Of a DNA stretch of 64,000 nucleotides, positions 22,948-33,654 are shown in pieces. The number at the start of each line of letters is the position of its first letter. Within the stretch, counting starts at the first letter, position 1. The stretch comes from Siderastrea siderea (lineage: Eukaryota > Cnidaria > Anthozoa > Scleractinia > Rhizangiidae). The DNA lies in assembly GCA_964030785.1 (NCBI GenBank), contig OZ034969.1, positions 38,920,201 through 38,984,200 of the forward strand, in the 5' to 3' direction. Below the pieces are notes generated by a model, which saw only the letters and a list, made by a program, of their open reading frames with translations, was not told the origin of the DNA and made no database searches. A program made the position numbers and the translations under genes.

Positions 22948-23165
22948 GAATAGGGGGCCGTTTACTTGTGCGAGGGTGTCCCTAGGTAGTAGAGTTTCCC
23001 TTCTCCTTTGTATTAAGCAGTTCGCTTTACGTGCGAGGGAGGGTACCCCTAGGGGGTAGGGTTTCCCTACCTTCAAGGTAGGGAAACCGTACATGGTAGG
23101 AACAAGTTTTGTTGACATAAGCCCATGTAAAACCAAAAAATAGGGCTAGTCCTAGGTGGTAGGGC
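22948..23165 (+). repeat. Inverted repeat b, left arm, with internal GTAGGG subrepeats
   Basis: Starts GGGGCCGTTTACTTGTGCGA and contains several CCCTA/TAGGG-rich subrepeats, including TAGGGTTTCCCTACC followed by GGTAGGGAAACC. The right arm at 28285-28455 ends GTAACCGGGCCCT, the mirror image of this start. Confidence 0.65.
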
Positions 23166-23214
23166 TATGTTTCGTCGTTCTCAGATTACTGCCGGCCACG
23201 CGCCAAATTCGAGC

Positions 23215-23462
23215 ATGGCTTCGAGCTCTTCAAGCAAAGCTAAAAACCCGGAGAATATTTTCGAAGATTTCAACTCCAAATAATAACTGGAAGTCAACCT
23301 GAAGGTTCAGAAGTGACGAGGGATGCAATGGAGGAAGATCTGATCGAGAAAAGCGCTTTCGAGGTCGAAGAGACCGACCAATACACCCAGAGAGCGAGCG
23401 CGAAATCATTTACAAACGTCAACAAACGAAAAGCACCGGCAAGCCAAAGTAAAAGCAACTAG
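23215..23462 (+). pseudogene. Two short coding-like frames (MASSSSSKAKNPENIF; MEEDLIEKSAFEVEE)
   Basis: An ATG at 23215 opens 22 codons to TAA at 23281. In a shifted frame a 45-codon ORF runs from ATG 23328 to TAG 23460-23462. The second part is acidic, then basic (NKRKAPAS), like a charged linker or nuclear-localisation region. The two could be one frameshifted exon. They lie inside the mirrored inverted-repeat complex, so they may be a remnant of a transposon protein. No family is recognised. Confidence 0.25.
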
Positions 23463-23527
23463 AAGGCGAAAAAGTTTTCTTGGTTAACGGAGAAAGTGGA
23501 AGTTTTGTGAATTTTTTAAACAATAAA

Positions 23528-23632
23528 AAAATTTTTTTTTTAAATAGACAAGTTTTACCACAGGTAGCCAAAACTTTAGTTATGACCGAAAATCAATAAA
23601 ATTCTGTAAAATTAACGGTACTTCTTTGTTTA
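23528..23632 (+). repeat. Inverted repeat c, left arm
   Basis: ACCACAGGTAGCCAAAACTT... through GTACTTCTTTGTTTATA is the reverse complement of 28071-28170, about 85-90% identical by eye over about 100 bp. Confidence 0.8.
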
Positions 23633-23644
23633 TAGCGGAGCCTG

Positions 23645-23905
23645 CAGGCAAAGCCCGCCAGCGGAGCTCCATTTGCTAAGGAAATTTGGTAACCTATCAA
23701 GCCGAGAAATTTTGGTTGTGACGTGTAATCACGTGACCGTCCGTCCGTACGTCCGTACGTCCGTCCGCCTGCAAGGCTCTGGGAGGGGGAGGGGAGTGCC
23801 AAGTCAACCCGACGGGGGTATAGAATCCCATCTTTTCTTGGCGGGAAATCGTGCGGTGCTTTTGGGCAACCCGCGTTTTTCTTGGCGGGAAATCGCATGA
23901 CCATC
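23645..23905. repeat. MITE-end-like sequence with CCGT/ACGT subrepeats
   Basis: AGCGGAGCTCC is followed by CAAGCCGAGAAATTTTGG, CACGTGACCGTCCG and a short ACGTCCGT array. The reverse-complement arrangement recurs at 37399-37510 (GGACGGACGTACGGTT, GTGACTACCAAAATTTCTTGGCTTG, GCGGAGCTCC), so this is the end of a dispersed repeat family. A TTGGCGGGAAATCG motif occurs twice at 23836-23895. Confidence 0.5.
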
Positions 23906-23948
23906 GTCGCTTTTGAAAAAGAGGTTTCTTTAAAAGCTTAAGCTTCTA

Positions 23949-24832
23949 AAGGTGGCTTACTATAGTTTTTCGGAGACACGATTGCGCGCGCTGAGAAATT
24001 CTCTCTGACGCCATTTTATTTTTCGCGCGTGCAATACTTTACGCCATCATCGAGAAAAAGCTGAAAACACCTGTGAGATCTGGCTAGTAGAAATCGCTCG
24101 TAGCCTACTATTAGTAACATTCTTTATCATGAATGGACGAAGTCTTGAAGCAGTTGGTGAGCGCTACCTGTATAAAATATCTATAAAACCTTGAAAAAAA
24201 CCGCAAGAAGTTGTTGTAAAAATTCTTATGTTTATCGCACGCGCCATATTGCGTGATTTCAGCGCGCGCTTAACTTGCACGCATGCTCAGTTTTTCTCAC
24301 GAAGGAGGTCGCAAAAAAATCGCAAATCGACTTTTTGAGCCCAATCTACTCGAAAACTGACCGTATAACCCACAGTAAAAAACTCAAAAATCAATTCATA
24401 CTGGTAAGTTTCACCTGCAGACAAAATATTAGCAAAATCTGTAAGAGAGATTTTTAGAAATTCTCAAAAAATCGAAAATTCGACATTTTCTTCATTAGCA
24501 AAAATTCTGCCTTACAGATTTTCATTTTCTTTTCCATAGTTGTTTATTTATAGCCACTTTCCAAATCCTGAAAAATTGAGGTAGGGTCGTACGGCTAGAT
24601 TTTGAGAAAGAAGCCCTAAAAAAGTCTAGTTTTCAGTCCCCTCCTAGCACTCGGTCTGTTGTATTTGATATTTTCCAAGCTTCTCATATTTCTTTTCCAG
24701 GATAATGAGGGTAAATATCATTTCTTTTAACAGTTGTAGCTACAAATGACCCAAAGGAAAACTCCCGTTGGCTTTGAACTAGAGGTTTAAAAAGTTTATC
24801 TTTCTCTTCTGAAAACTGTAGTAAGCCACCTT
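23949..24832. mobile_element. 884-bp terminal-inverted-repeat element (AAGGTGGCTTAC)
   Basis: The left end AAGGTGGCTTACTATAGTTT and the right end GAAAACTGTAGTAAGCCACCTT are inverted copies of about 22 bp. No transposase frame is visible inside, so it is a non-autonomous element. No target-site duplication could be settled, and the superfamily is unknown. Confidence 0.6.
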
Positions 24833-25484
24833 AAGCATTTAACGATTGTTCGAGAGTACTGAAGTTTTATACTTGACAAAAAAAACATCTAATATCTATA
24901 AATGGAAAGAAAAAGTTCAAAAGAATACTGGTAGAAGGCGAAAAGTTCAAGTTACGAAAGCTGCCTTCAAAGGACTTCATGGCTTTGTTTTCTTCACGGC
25001 GGAGAGTTTGCCCTGTTCTGAAACACAACCGAGTAAGTGAAGTTTTTAAAGGGTCTAAGGTACATGATTTCGAGTATTACGGTGAAAGAAATTACGTTTT
25101 GAAATGGAAATTTGATTTATGCCATTAGAAATGTGTCATTTACTTTTGACTTTAAACAATTATTAGAAAACGCGCTCAGATTCGGGACAGATTCTTGAGT
25201 ATTTTGCCATGCTCAGCCGATTTCACTAGTGTGGACTGACCTACGATTTTGGAAGTGTAACGTGAATTGCATTTAAGTATAAACTTACGGGTTTTCGAAT
25301 AAACTTTTTTCAAAAATGATTTCTCTGTCCATTATTTTGTGTTTGTTTATTCATAACAGTAGGTCTAAGCACAGTCGCAAGACAACTGCACAAGCTTTGC
25401 TTTCAATTTTGACTGTCCGGTCCATCTCTTTGTGCAACTGTCGATTTTCTTGTCCTAGAAGTTTTCAATACTAATAATCTTTTG
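24833..25484. other. No gene recognised
   Basis: AT-rich sequence between the 884-bp element and the 215-bp tandem repeat. The 64-codon frame at 24846-25040 starts at a non-ATG codon and shows no domain. Confidence 0.35.
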
Positions 25485-26010
25485 AGCGAAGCAGTTGTTG
25501 GTTTAAAGCTATTTTATTCCAAAAGCTTGCGATAACAGTTTTGTGGGTTCCTCAAAGCGCCTAACTTTATATAGGCTTACTTCGCATCCGCAAAACTTAT
25601 GCCGGCATAATTTAATTAAAGTGTGTTGGTGTTTCTTTGTTTTGAATCTTCATGGTCTCTAGTTAGAGAACGAAATGTAACAGTTATTTGAAAAACTATA
25701 AGCGAAGCAGTTGCCGGTTTAAACCTATTACATCCGAAAAGCTTCCAAAAACAGTTCTGTGCATTTTTAAAAGCGCTCAAATTTCAGACAATTTGCAGCC
25801 GCAAAACTTATGCCACAGAGTTAAGAATGTTTGGACGGTGTTTGTTTGTTTGTTTTCAATCTCGATGGTCTCAAGTTAGAGAACGAAATGTAAGGGTTAC
25901 TTAAATAACTATAAGCGAAGCAGTTTTGAGTTTAAAGCTATTTTATCCGGTAAGTAATGCGTGTTCCTCAAAGTGCTTGAATTTTTTCGCGGCTGCTAAA
26001 ACCTACGCGA
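25485..26010 (+). repeat. Tandem repeat, about 215-bp unit, 2.5 copies
   Basis: GCGAAGCAGTT starts the units at 25485, 25702 and 25914 (spacing 217 and 212). Each unit holds AGCTATTTTATCC-like, CGCAAAACTTATGCC and AGTTAGAGAACGAAATGTAA landmarks. Units are diverged by perhaps 20-25%. Confidence 0.75.
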
Positions 26011-26154
26011 CATTTCTTCGATAAGTTTATTACAAGTTCTTCGAAGCTCCCCAGATCCTTTCTTTCGGGTAATCCCAGTAAAATGCCGGTGAAATGTCAG
26101 TATAAATTTTTGACCAGAGTAATATTTTTATTTAGTGGCAGTTCATGTTATTTG

Positions 26155-26632
26155 TTAATGCGCCGATCAATTCGAAACTTCAACATCCCCCCCCCCCGGG
26201 CATTTGACTGTGCATCGTGCCCGGAGAGGAGGGAATTTGAACGTTGCGTTGAAAGGGTGGGGAATTTGAACCGGATTTATCTCTTGTTCTGACGTAAAAC
26301 GCTCGTGATTTTTTTCGGTTTTTGCAGGGTTTGATGGATTTTCAAGATAGAATTTCGCCTTTGTCAGTAAATTACTCTTTCAAAAAGGGTCTTAAAAGAA
26401 GTTTGAAGGTGTCCTGATAACGGCATGTCTCTCTCTGAAAGGCGTGTAAAGTGTAGTGAGGTAGTGTAAAGTGTAGTGAAGTGAAGTAGTTCAGTACTAA
26501 TTGGTGGGGCATTTGAACGGCTCTTTTGCCCCGAGGGAAGGGAATTTGAACAAGCCAATCTTCAAAAGTTCAAATGCCCGGGGGGTTGCCCGGGGGGGGG
26601 ATGTTGAACTTTCGAATTGATCGGCGCATAAC
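26155..26632. mobile_element. Foldback element with about 55-bp inverted ends and C-tract
   Basis: The left arm GCGCCGATCAATTCGAAACT, TCAACAT, a run of about 12 C and GGGCATTTGA is mirrored on the right by CAAATGCCCG, a G-run, ATGTTGAACTTTCGAATTGA and TCGGCGCAT. GGGAATTTGAAC motifs occur inside on both sides. There is no ORF. It is a MITE-like or foldback element of unknown superfamily. Confidence 0.7.
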
Positions 26633-27074
26633 ATCCGAACGCAATGAAGATAACCCATTTAAACAGTCGAATAATTTTTATTTTGTTTTTGTAAATGAGC
26701 GCCGTTTCAAGTTCATTCAAGCGAACAGCCAATAATCCAAGGAGAATTGACAAGCCTTGACAGTTAATGACAGGATATGGAAACATTACAAACACCAAGC
26801 AACACGGTTCGTGAGTAAAATGTGTTCAGTTTGATGCCCGAAAAAAAAAAATCAAGCTGTGCTCAGCCTCTAAAATGACCTTTCGAGCTTGGTTTTACAG
26901 AACAGATCCCCAAAACATTGGAGGACAATTCGGAACACTTTCAGGCTTTTTGAGAAACACTTTTCGAAAGCGAATGAGACAAAAAAAGCCCCGAAATATA
27001 TTTCAGACCGAAAAGATTCAGGACTATTTTTGAGAAACGAACACCAGTTTATTCCTTCGCGGCTCCGCTTTTAG
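26633..27074. other. No gene recognised
   Basis: Sequence between two foldback elements with only short ORFs and no motif seen. Confidence 0.35.
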
Positions 27075-27646
27075 GCTTGGCTAAATCTATATATTATCTT
27101 ACTTACTTGCTATCTGGGGCAAAAGTTCGCTCTCCGAGCGAGAATGAGTGTCTTTCCAATTTATCTTTCCGATGAGTATTATAATTATGAAAGGTGATAC
27201 ACAATTCACCCGCACCGAGCACACCTCTGTTCATTAAATGAGCTATATTTCTTGATATTTGCCATTTCCACTCACAATTTCCTCAAACCAGAACAAAGCC
27301 ATACTGAAGAAACAACTATACGCAGGAAAAGTTCCATTTTTCCTAACGTTTGTCACCATAAAACGGCAATATTTTGAGCTTCCTGCACAAGAAATCAAAC
27401 GTCAGTATTCGACCGCCGACCTCTGCGCACGAAGTATAATTGTTTCATTACTGTCTTTTTTTTCTGGTTTGAGGAAATTGTGAGTGGAATTGGCGTATAA
27501 TAAGAAATATAGCTCATTTAATGAACAGAGGTATGCTTGTTGCGGGTGAATAAAAATAATACTCATTGGAAGGATGAATTAGAAAGACACTAATTCTCGC
27601 TCGGAGAGCGAACCTTTGCCCCAGATAGAAAGTAAGTAAGATATAA
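27075..27646. mobile_element. Foldback element, arms of about 180-215 bp
   Basis: The left arm 27075-27290 (CTTACTTGCTATCTGGGGCA ... TGAGCTATATTTCTTGATAT ... ACTCACAATTTCCTCAAACC) is mirrored at 27466-27646 (GGTTTGAGGAAATTGTGAGT ... AGAAATATAGCTCATTTAAT ... TGCCCCAGATAGAAAGTAAG). A unique loop of about 175 bp separates the arms. No protein frame is present. A transcript through it would form a long hairpin. Confidence 0.8.
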
Positions 27647-27648
27647 AC

Positions 27649-28071
27649 CAGGGTCTGGAAGGGTATTCTCGGGATCCGGGATTTGACCAAAATACGGTGC
27701 GGGATTCGGCAAAACGCAAAACATCTTGACGGGATTCGGGATTTGACTGCTACGAGGGAAGCGGGATTCACCAAATTTGGGTACGGGATGCGGGATTTTG
27801 TTGCCTGTCTGTCGGGAATTCGGGAAATCGTCACGACCCAAACAACCCTTACAGCGGCAAAAGCGAATCAACCAGGCGAGCGCCAAATATCAATCGAAAG
27901 GGCTAATCTACATCTTAAATTTATTAGCTTTTGCAGAAATTAGTCTTTTTTAATGTATTTTTGGGAAAGAAGAAACGAAATTCGGGATAGCGATGAAAAA
28001 AGTGCGGGATGCGGGATTCTCGTGGTAAAGGAGTGGGAATGCGGGATCAGGACCCCCCCTTCCAGACCCTG
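27649..28071. mobile_element. hAT-like MITE carrying a GGGATTCGGGAT minisatellite
   Basis: Ends are CAGGGTCTGGAAGGG and CCCTTCCAGACCCTG, perfect 15-bp inverted repeats starting CAGGG as in many hAT-type elements. ATAAAC stands directly outside each end (27643-27648 and 28072-28077), a short apparent target duplication; hAT elements usually make 8 bp. Inside are many degenerate GCGGGATTCGGGATTTG units. It sits exactly between a foldback element and repeat c. Confidence 0.68.
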
Positions 28072-28170
28072 ATAAACAAAGAAGAAGCACCGTTAATTTC
28101 ACAGAATTTTATTGATTTTTAGTCATAACTGAAGCTTTGGCTACCTGTGGTTTTACAACTTATCGGTTTG
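28071..28170 (-). repeat. Inverted repeat c, right arm
   Basis: Reverse complement of 23528-23632. The shared core is ATCAATAAAATTCTGT and GCTACCTGTGG. Confidence 0.8.
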
Positions 28171-28284
28171 CACAGTGCTGCTCTCTAGTTTAGCTTTTTT
28201 AAAAAAAAGGTTTATTTTTTTAAATAAAAAAGTGTTGCAAAAACTGTGTTTTAATTTTTTTTAAATTGCCTTTTGTTTATCCCC

Positions 28285-28455
28285 CGAGGTAGGGAAAATT
28301 CAGCTCATGTAAATGGCGCTATCTCTTGACCCTTCTAGGGAGGGTGCCCCTACCATGTTCGAACTTTGCACGTAGAACGACGGTATCTTAAACTCTAGTA
28401 GGTAGGGTGCCGCTATCCCCGAGGGGCACCCTCTTTCCACGTAACCGGGCCCTAA
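28285..28455 (-). repeat. Inverted repeat b, right arm
   Basis: Mirror of 22948-23165: GGTAGGGTGCCGCTATCCC, GAGGGGCACCCTC and a terminal CGTAACCGGGCCCT. It shows the same TAGGG/CCCTA-rich subrepeats. Confidence 0.62.
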
Positions 28456-30478
28456 ATATTTGAAGTTGATTGTTGCAATATAGATTTCATTATTTGCTTG
28501 AATAATCCGCTTTTCAAATGAAGAATGAAAATTCAAACTGAAACTCGATCCCATACACGATTTTTGATTCGATTGTGAAATTCATGCGAGAGGCACGTTG
28601 GAATTTGGCAGGTTTCCTGATTTGCATGAGGCGCTCTTAACGGATTCCCATATTGTTTAATTTTTAGTTCTGCTTTCCCTAACGCAATCACCTTCTTTCA
28701 GTCCCATCAAAATGCTCAAAGTTTTTTTCGTGTCCTGATTTATTTCAAAAAGCTGGTAGTGGAGAGAAAAGAAGAGAAAATTTTTAAAGCCAGATGACCG
28801 TTGGAATTACAGTTCGGGTAAACCTTTCAAATATCCAGGTGCCTGAGGCATGATGTCGTGCATTCGTCCAATCACTATTCGGCCAAAGAGTGGAGTTTCA
28901 TTTTGACTATTTCATTCTTTCTTTGAAAAGAGGATTATTGAATCGAATGAATAAATCAATATTGCAATAATCATCTTAATTTTTAGCCAATGACGTCACA
29001 TTAGTGACGTCATATGGCTACTGTCAGAGCCTAAAAATCAACGATATACGAGATACGTCTGTCTTATGGTCTGTGAGGCTGGGGGGATATTCTGTGAGAC
29101 GATGGGTGAGGGTGTGCACCGGGACAATGAAACCCTTACCTTATCAGCGGCACATACCCTTACAGTTTATACTATGGGAGAACGCCCGGGCTTTGAAGTG
29201 TTTTGCATCGGCGAGTTTCGATCAACAGGAACTATTTAATGTTACTTCGAATGCGCTGTTTTGTATACTTTAGGTCTGGCAGGATTTTATTCGCGAGGTA
29301 GTCCTGCGTTTACGTATACTTAGCCGTGGTACAAATTTTCACGGCAGCAAACGCATCAGAAATTATACACAAGACGCGCTCGTCAATTTGAGATCTAAGT
29401 GCGTGAATTCACGCACACGTTGTTTGTGTTTGTTTTCCTTTATTAATTTCCAAGCGGAATTATTAGTTTTCGTAGAAGAACATTTTGACTTCCGACCAGC
29501 TTGACGGCGTCGATTGTTTTTCGCTTTCTAGTGGAATTACAAAAGAAAGATAAATAATGAGAATCCCCAACTGAGAGGCAAGCGGTTTTTGCGTAAGGTT
29601 AATACAATTTATTTATTCTTGAAAAAGCAAGCTGGATAAAAATATTTCGGTGCTGTGCTGTTTGAAGGCAAAGCAGAATATTTATCCGGCTACAAACACT
29701 ACAACCAAAACGGGTTCAATAGATCAACTGTGACACTGCGTATATCAAATTTCAACCCGCTTATGCAAATTAGACAAAGTAAAATCAGAATTTGCGGGGG
29801 CTTGTTCCTAGCTATTCCTAAAACTGAAAAACTTGAATGAAACTAGTATTAAAAATCCAAGTTACAGTGGTGATCAATTAATTAGAATAAAATCTTTACA
29901 AGATACCAAACTTTACTTCGGGGTTATTTATAGTTCAAAGCGTATGTTGAACAAATTTGCATAGTTGACAGATAATGTAACGCAACGCTTAAAAGCATCT
30001 CGAACGGAACGCAAGTGACAAAGCATTCTAATAGAGACCTACTGAATTTTGCGTTTTTTTCACCGGCGCCTATCAGGACTTGAATACATAAAAAATGCAA
30101 GCAACTGACGTGTTAGGATATGTTGTCTTTGAGGAAAAGGGAAACGAAGAGCTTTGCTTTATTTAGTTCGCACACGTCACGCTATAGTTAACTGTCACGT
30201 AGTCATGCTGCTTCGTTGCCCTGTTTTATGATAAATGAATATTCCTTGCTCTGGCGAAGACTTGTCACATTAGCTGCAAGTTGTTGGGGAAGATGGAGGG
30301 GACCGCACAGTCCGCACTGCAGTGGTGTGAAACCCATAGGTTGTGTTCATAAATTTCACCATATTGCGGAACAAAACGTCATTGGCTCAGCACGCATTGC
30401 GTGCCTATGTTTTTGTTCTATTAGGGTACGCTTGAACTGGCTTACGACTGTAAAAAGTCTCATGATACGAACAACTCT
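28456..30478. other. 2-kb spacer inside the mirrored complex, no gene recognised
   Basis: This stretch has no counterpart on the left side of the complex, where arms a and b lie only about 50 bp apart. It has only short ORFs. A perfect palindrome of TGACGTCAC..GTGACGTCA type lies at 28990-29012. Confidence 0.45.
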
Positions 30479-30608
30479 AGGCAGTAGTCGGAAGCTGGGA
30501 GGAGCCGCCGAACATTTGATTGACGGTTACGAAAAAGGTATTTGTCGGTTGAGCTTTGAATTTTAGAGTCCGCATGTTATTGAAAGGCGCAGTAAAGTTT
30601 CTCCTGGG
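30479..30608 (-). repeat. Inverted repeat a, right arm
   Basis: Reverse complement of 22746-22895, with the GGAGGAGCCGCCGAACATTT and TTGTCGGTTGAGCTTTGAAT landmarks. Confidence 0.8.
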
Positions 30609-30876
30609 TGCCACTGCTTTATGAACGAATATAGATACCAATATATATCACAGACACCCGGCGAGGAATATTGTTTAAAGGATCTAGGGTATTGGAACTT
30701 GGCGGTATTTAATTTTCTGAAGAATAGCAATAAATTCAATGAAAAAATAGCCATATTTTCGCCCTGGGCTCTTGCCAAATGAAAACGTGTAAAGAATAAA
30801 AGATTCACGATCTCAACTTGAAAAAAGTTAATTATTTTTCCATTCATATAAACGGATTAAAGTTTTTACCTCTCAG
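30609..30876. other. No gene recognised
   Basis: AT-rich sequence between repeat a and a candidate exon. Weak similarity to the mirror of 22440-22500 (CTTTATGAAC) hints that arm a may extend a little here. Confidence 0.3.
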
Positions 30877-31051
30877 TAATTCCAAAGTACTGGCAAATGG
30901 ACCGACGAACTGTCTTTGGAATCTTGGATGGTTCAGTTCTAACGTCTGCTTCTCCGCAAGCTCTGCAAGAAGATAGATCAAGAAAAATATCCCATCGCTT
31001 TAATGCTTGTCTGCTATCCATGACATCGATAAGAGGTTTTTCAATTAAAGG
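30877..31051 (+). CDS. Candidate internal exon of an unrecognised gene
   Basis: TTTTTACCTCTCAG is a good splice acceptor and AAAG|GTACGT at 31051 a good donor. Between them the third frame is open for about 58 codons (IPKYWQMDRRTVFGILDG ... MTSIRGFSIK). No family is recognised. No neighbouring exon in matching phase was found, so this may be chance or an exon carried by a repeat. Confidence 0.25.
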
Positions 31052-31570
31052 TACGTTCTGCTCGGAAAACAGCTTTTAACTGATGCATTCCACCAGGTGC
31101 TTCGTTTTTACTTAGAAACGCTGAGGGAAAAATCGCTCTAAGCACGAAAACGTGTCAAGCTGTGAGACTGTGCATTGAGTGCAATACTGAAATTTCTCAG
31201 AATTGTATTGTTCTTCATTGTTATGATATCAGAGAGAGCGCTAGAGCCACCGGCTGATCACGTACAAACGCTATAAGGGTGACACATGCGGTGTGACTTG
31301 TAACATAACACATCTTACTTTCTACAATAATTTCTTATATCTATTTTAAGTACACACATATATACATCTATATTTTTCATTTGTAGTGGCTTAGCCTTTG
31401 AATTAACGTAATGTTTAAAACCTTACGTTTTGTGAGTTTGGTTCATTCTAATTGCTATAAAGTTGTTGTTCACTTACATGCACTCTTGATGGCCACTCGT
31501 TGCCTTGCTTTACCTATTTTGCCACTATTTTATCTGATTTTATACTTTTGTCCGTTTATCGAGTTGTAGA
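31052..31570. other. No gene recognised
   Basis: AT-rich sequence with no long ORF and no clear repeat, leading into a possible LTR. Confidence 0.3.
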
Positions 31571-32176
31571 GCATCGAGGACGATGCAGAATTTAACAAGG
31601 AGGGGTATGTTAGGAAGTTTAAAAGGAATTATTTTTATTAGAACGTTTTTTACTAGTCTCAATTAAGGGTTTACGCTTAAAAGTATTTCTTGTTTATAGT
31701 TTGTTCTTAGTTTAAGGTCATTCCAGGTTTAAGCTAGTCCACGAGCAGTACTTTCGAGCAGTACTGTCTACTGAAAGGATTTGTTGAATTTAGGTGTGAT
31801 ATCTTAAAGTAGGCATGCTTGAGAACTAGAGCTGACCTTGGATTATACCTACGTGAAGGTTCCTGTTTGGGTTTATAGTCGAACCTTGTAGTTTTATCAT
31901 CGAGCTTTTATTGGTTATCTTCCACTTGTCACTGTCGAACATGTAGGTGTGTTTTACGCACTGTGTTAAGGTACAGGAAGTGAAGCAAAAGTTCTCACGG
32001 TCAGCAAACCCAGACATGTCTACATTTTAGCATAAAGCAAGGTTTTCGAGGGGTGTTAGTGGTCAGTTGTTCCCAGAAGTTAGACGAGACGTTAGCCGTT
32101 GTAAAGCAAGAAGAAGAAGGAATAAAAACGAGAGTCCTAGTAGCTCTTCGTTTGTCAAGCAAGTCGCTCCTCAACA
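31571..32176 (+). mobile_element. Possible LTR-retrotransposon 3' end / solo LTR
   Basis: A GAGGACGATGCAGAATTTAA stretch followed by a purine tract (AACAAGGAGGGG, about 31594-31605) resembles the end of a Gypsy-type pol gene and its polypurine tract. TGTTAGGAAG at 31608 would then start the LTR. An AATAAA at 32121-32126 and a TCAACA ending at 32176 fit an LTR of about 570 bp. No second LTR or target duplication was found, so the call is tentative. Confidence 0.33.
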
Positions 32177-32287
32177 ATAGTCAGAACAGGAACAGCTTTC
32201 CTCTTAAAGAACAAAAAGTGAAGTTGATTATTGTACTATTGATTTGCCCTTCTATGGGTTTTTGCCTTGTAGGTGTACAATATTGCA

Positions 32288-32290
<3 letters not shown>

Positions 32291-32326
<36 letters not shown>
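32291..32326 (+). repeat. (AAT)n microsatellite
   Basis: About twelve AAT units. The poly-Asn and poly-Leu frames that cross it are artefacts. It is flanked by two diverged copies of a GTTGAATCTTCTTC(A/C)ATGATA segment (32326 and 32459) that suggest a small local duplication. Confidence 0.9.
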
Positions 32327-32599
32327 TTGAATCTTCTTCAATGATAGACATTTCCATTAAAGTGAAAAAGTCCAGCTCCAAACACATTCGCTTGTTTGTG
32401 AATTGTAAGTGCACAGTATTACAACACGAGTATTACTCATAAATAGCTTTTGTTGTTTTGTTGAATCTTCTTCCATGATAGACTTTTACATGGAAGTGAA
32501 TTGCTCCAAACACGTTCCCTTATCTAATTGCGTTTCCTTGAGTGACAAAATATCGTCACAATTGCATTCTTTAGTGGCTTGCACTGCCAACTGGCTGTA

Positions 32600-33124
32600 A
32601 TTGTGAAAACTATTTTTAACAAAAAACTTTTTTTTGCCAAACCATTGGTTTCGTTGGTCTAAACAAATAAATCAGGAGACAAGCGCTAAAGAATGGTTTT
32701 ACAAGGACCGTCAACATGGGCTGCTGCCGCGTGGAACATTATTTTGATCTGAGGCTGGGGTAGAGTATGCCGGCCCAGAAGGTCAGGCAAGATTAAGCTC
32801 AATAGGCCACAAAACTACTAGGTTTGTCCTACACGAAGGCCTCCAAACAAGATTTTGTTGTAACAATAGTGGTGAACATTTGTCATTTGGTAGTTGTTGA
32901 TTTTATGAGAATTACTAGTAAGTTACCGTGGAGAAAATCTTGGAACGCTCTTTGAAGACCTTCAAGGATCTTTCTCCTAATCTTTCAAAGATCCTTGAAG
33001 TTGTTGTAACGATCCTCAAGGTTTCCTGCAACGTCAGTTTTTCAGGATCCTGAAACGATCCTTCGGTCCTCATTGATTCTTCAGATCCTTATAAAGATCA
33101 TCAAGTATCCTTGTGCAGGATCCT
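32600..33124. repeat. Region ending in clustered GATCCTT/AGGATC motifs
   Basis: From about 32960 to 33125 there are a dozen scattered GATCCTT, AAGGATC and GGATCC words in both orientations. More lie at 33505-33530. The words form a mirrored pattern, so this could be a decayed inverted-repeat element. No gene is seen. Confidence 0.4.
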
Positions 33125-33507
33125 GGGGCTGGATTCACGAACCCTTCTAAGATAAGATGTGTCCTATGTATTGTCGAAAAACAGAAGCCTATTGTTAAGA
33201 CAAAAAGTCACAAGTCTCGCACATGCGTGTTCTGGGTAACTTGTAGCCACAAATGGGCACTATGGCCACGTAGGTAGCGGGTATTACCCCTTGATCTACC
33301 AAAAAAAAAAAAACAAACAAATAGTGAGCCTGAGTGTTAGCAGCCGTGGACAGCTGTTTCGACCTTACTAGGTCTCGTCAGCACGGCGTAGCTAACACTC
33401 AGGCTTAGGGTTCCCACAAAAAGTAATCAAGTGATCACAAAGAGAGACCCTTGTGGAATATTTAGGAATCAACTTGACTTAGGACAGCTTTGTGAATCCT
33501 GCCCTTG
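33125..33507. mobile_element. Terminal-inverted-repeat element with a nested palindrome
   Basis: GGGGCTGGATTCACGAA (33127) is mirrored by TTGTGAATCCTGCCCTTGG (33489). A second pair lies inside at 33327-33404: GAGCCTGAGTGTTAGC and GCTAACACTCAGGCT around TTTCGACCTTACTAGGTCT. No ORF is present. It looks like a MITE with another palindromic element inserted or built in. Confidence 0.5.
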
Positions 33508-33654
33508 GGTAGGATCCCACGGGATCCTTATAGAAGTTCTACCAGGGTTATTCTCCACTCACTTCTATAAACAACAAAGTTATGTCTTTTCTTTTCTTGA
33601 CTTATTGCAGAAAAGGAGATAAATAGGAAGTCCACGAGCTACAAAAATGAGTAG

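Noticed and set aside
28990..29012. TGACGTCA palindromes as functional cAMP-response elements
   Set aside because: The motif is suggestive, but no promoter or gene start lies nearby.
32053..32442. Frame with poly-Asn (plus) or poly-Leu (minus)
   Set aside because: It crosses an (AAT)n microsatellite; the flanking parts lack any domain or codon pattern.
33327..33404. tRNA or SINE promoter in the palindrome
   Set aside because: The TTTCGACC-like words do not form A and B boxes at the right spacing, and no cloverleaf could be drawn.
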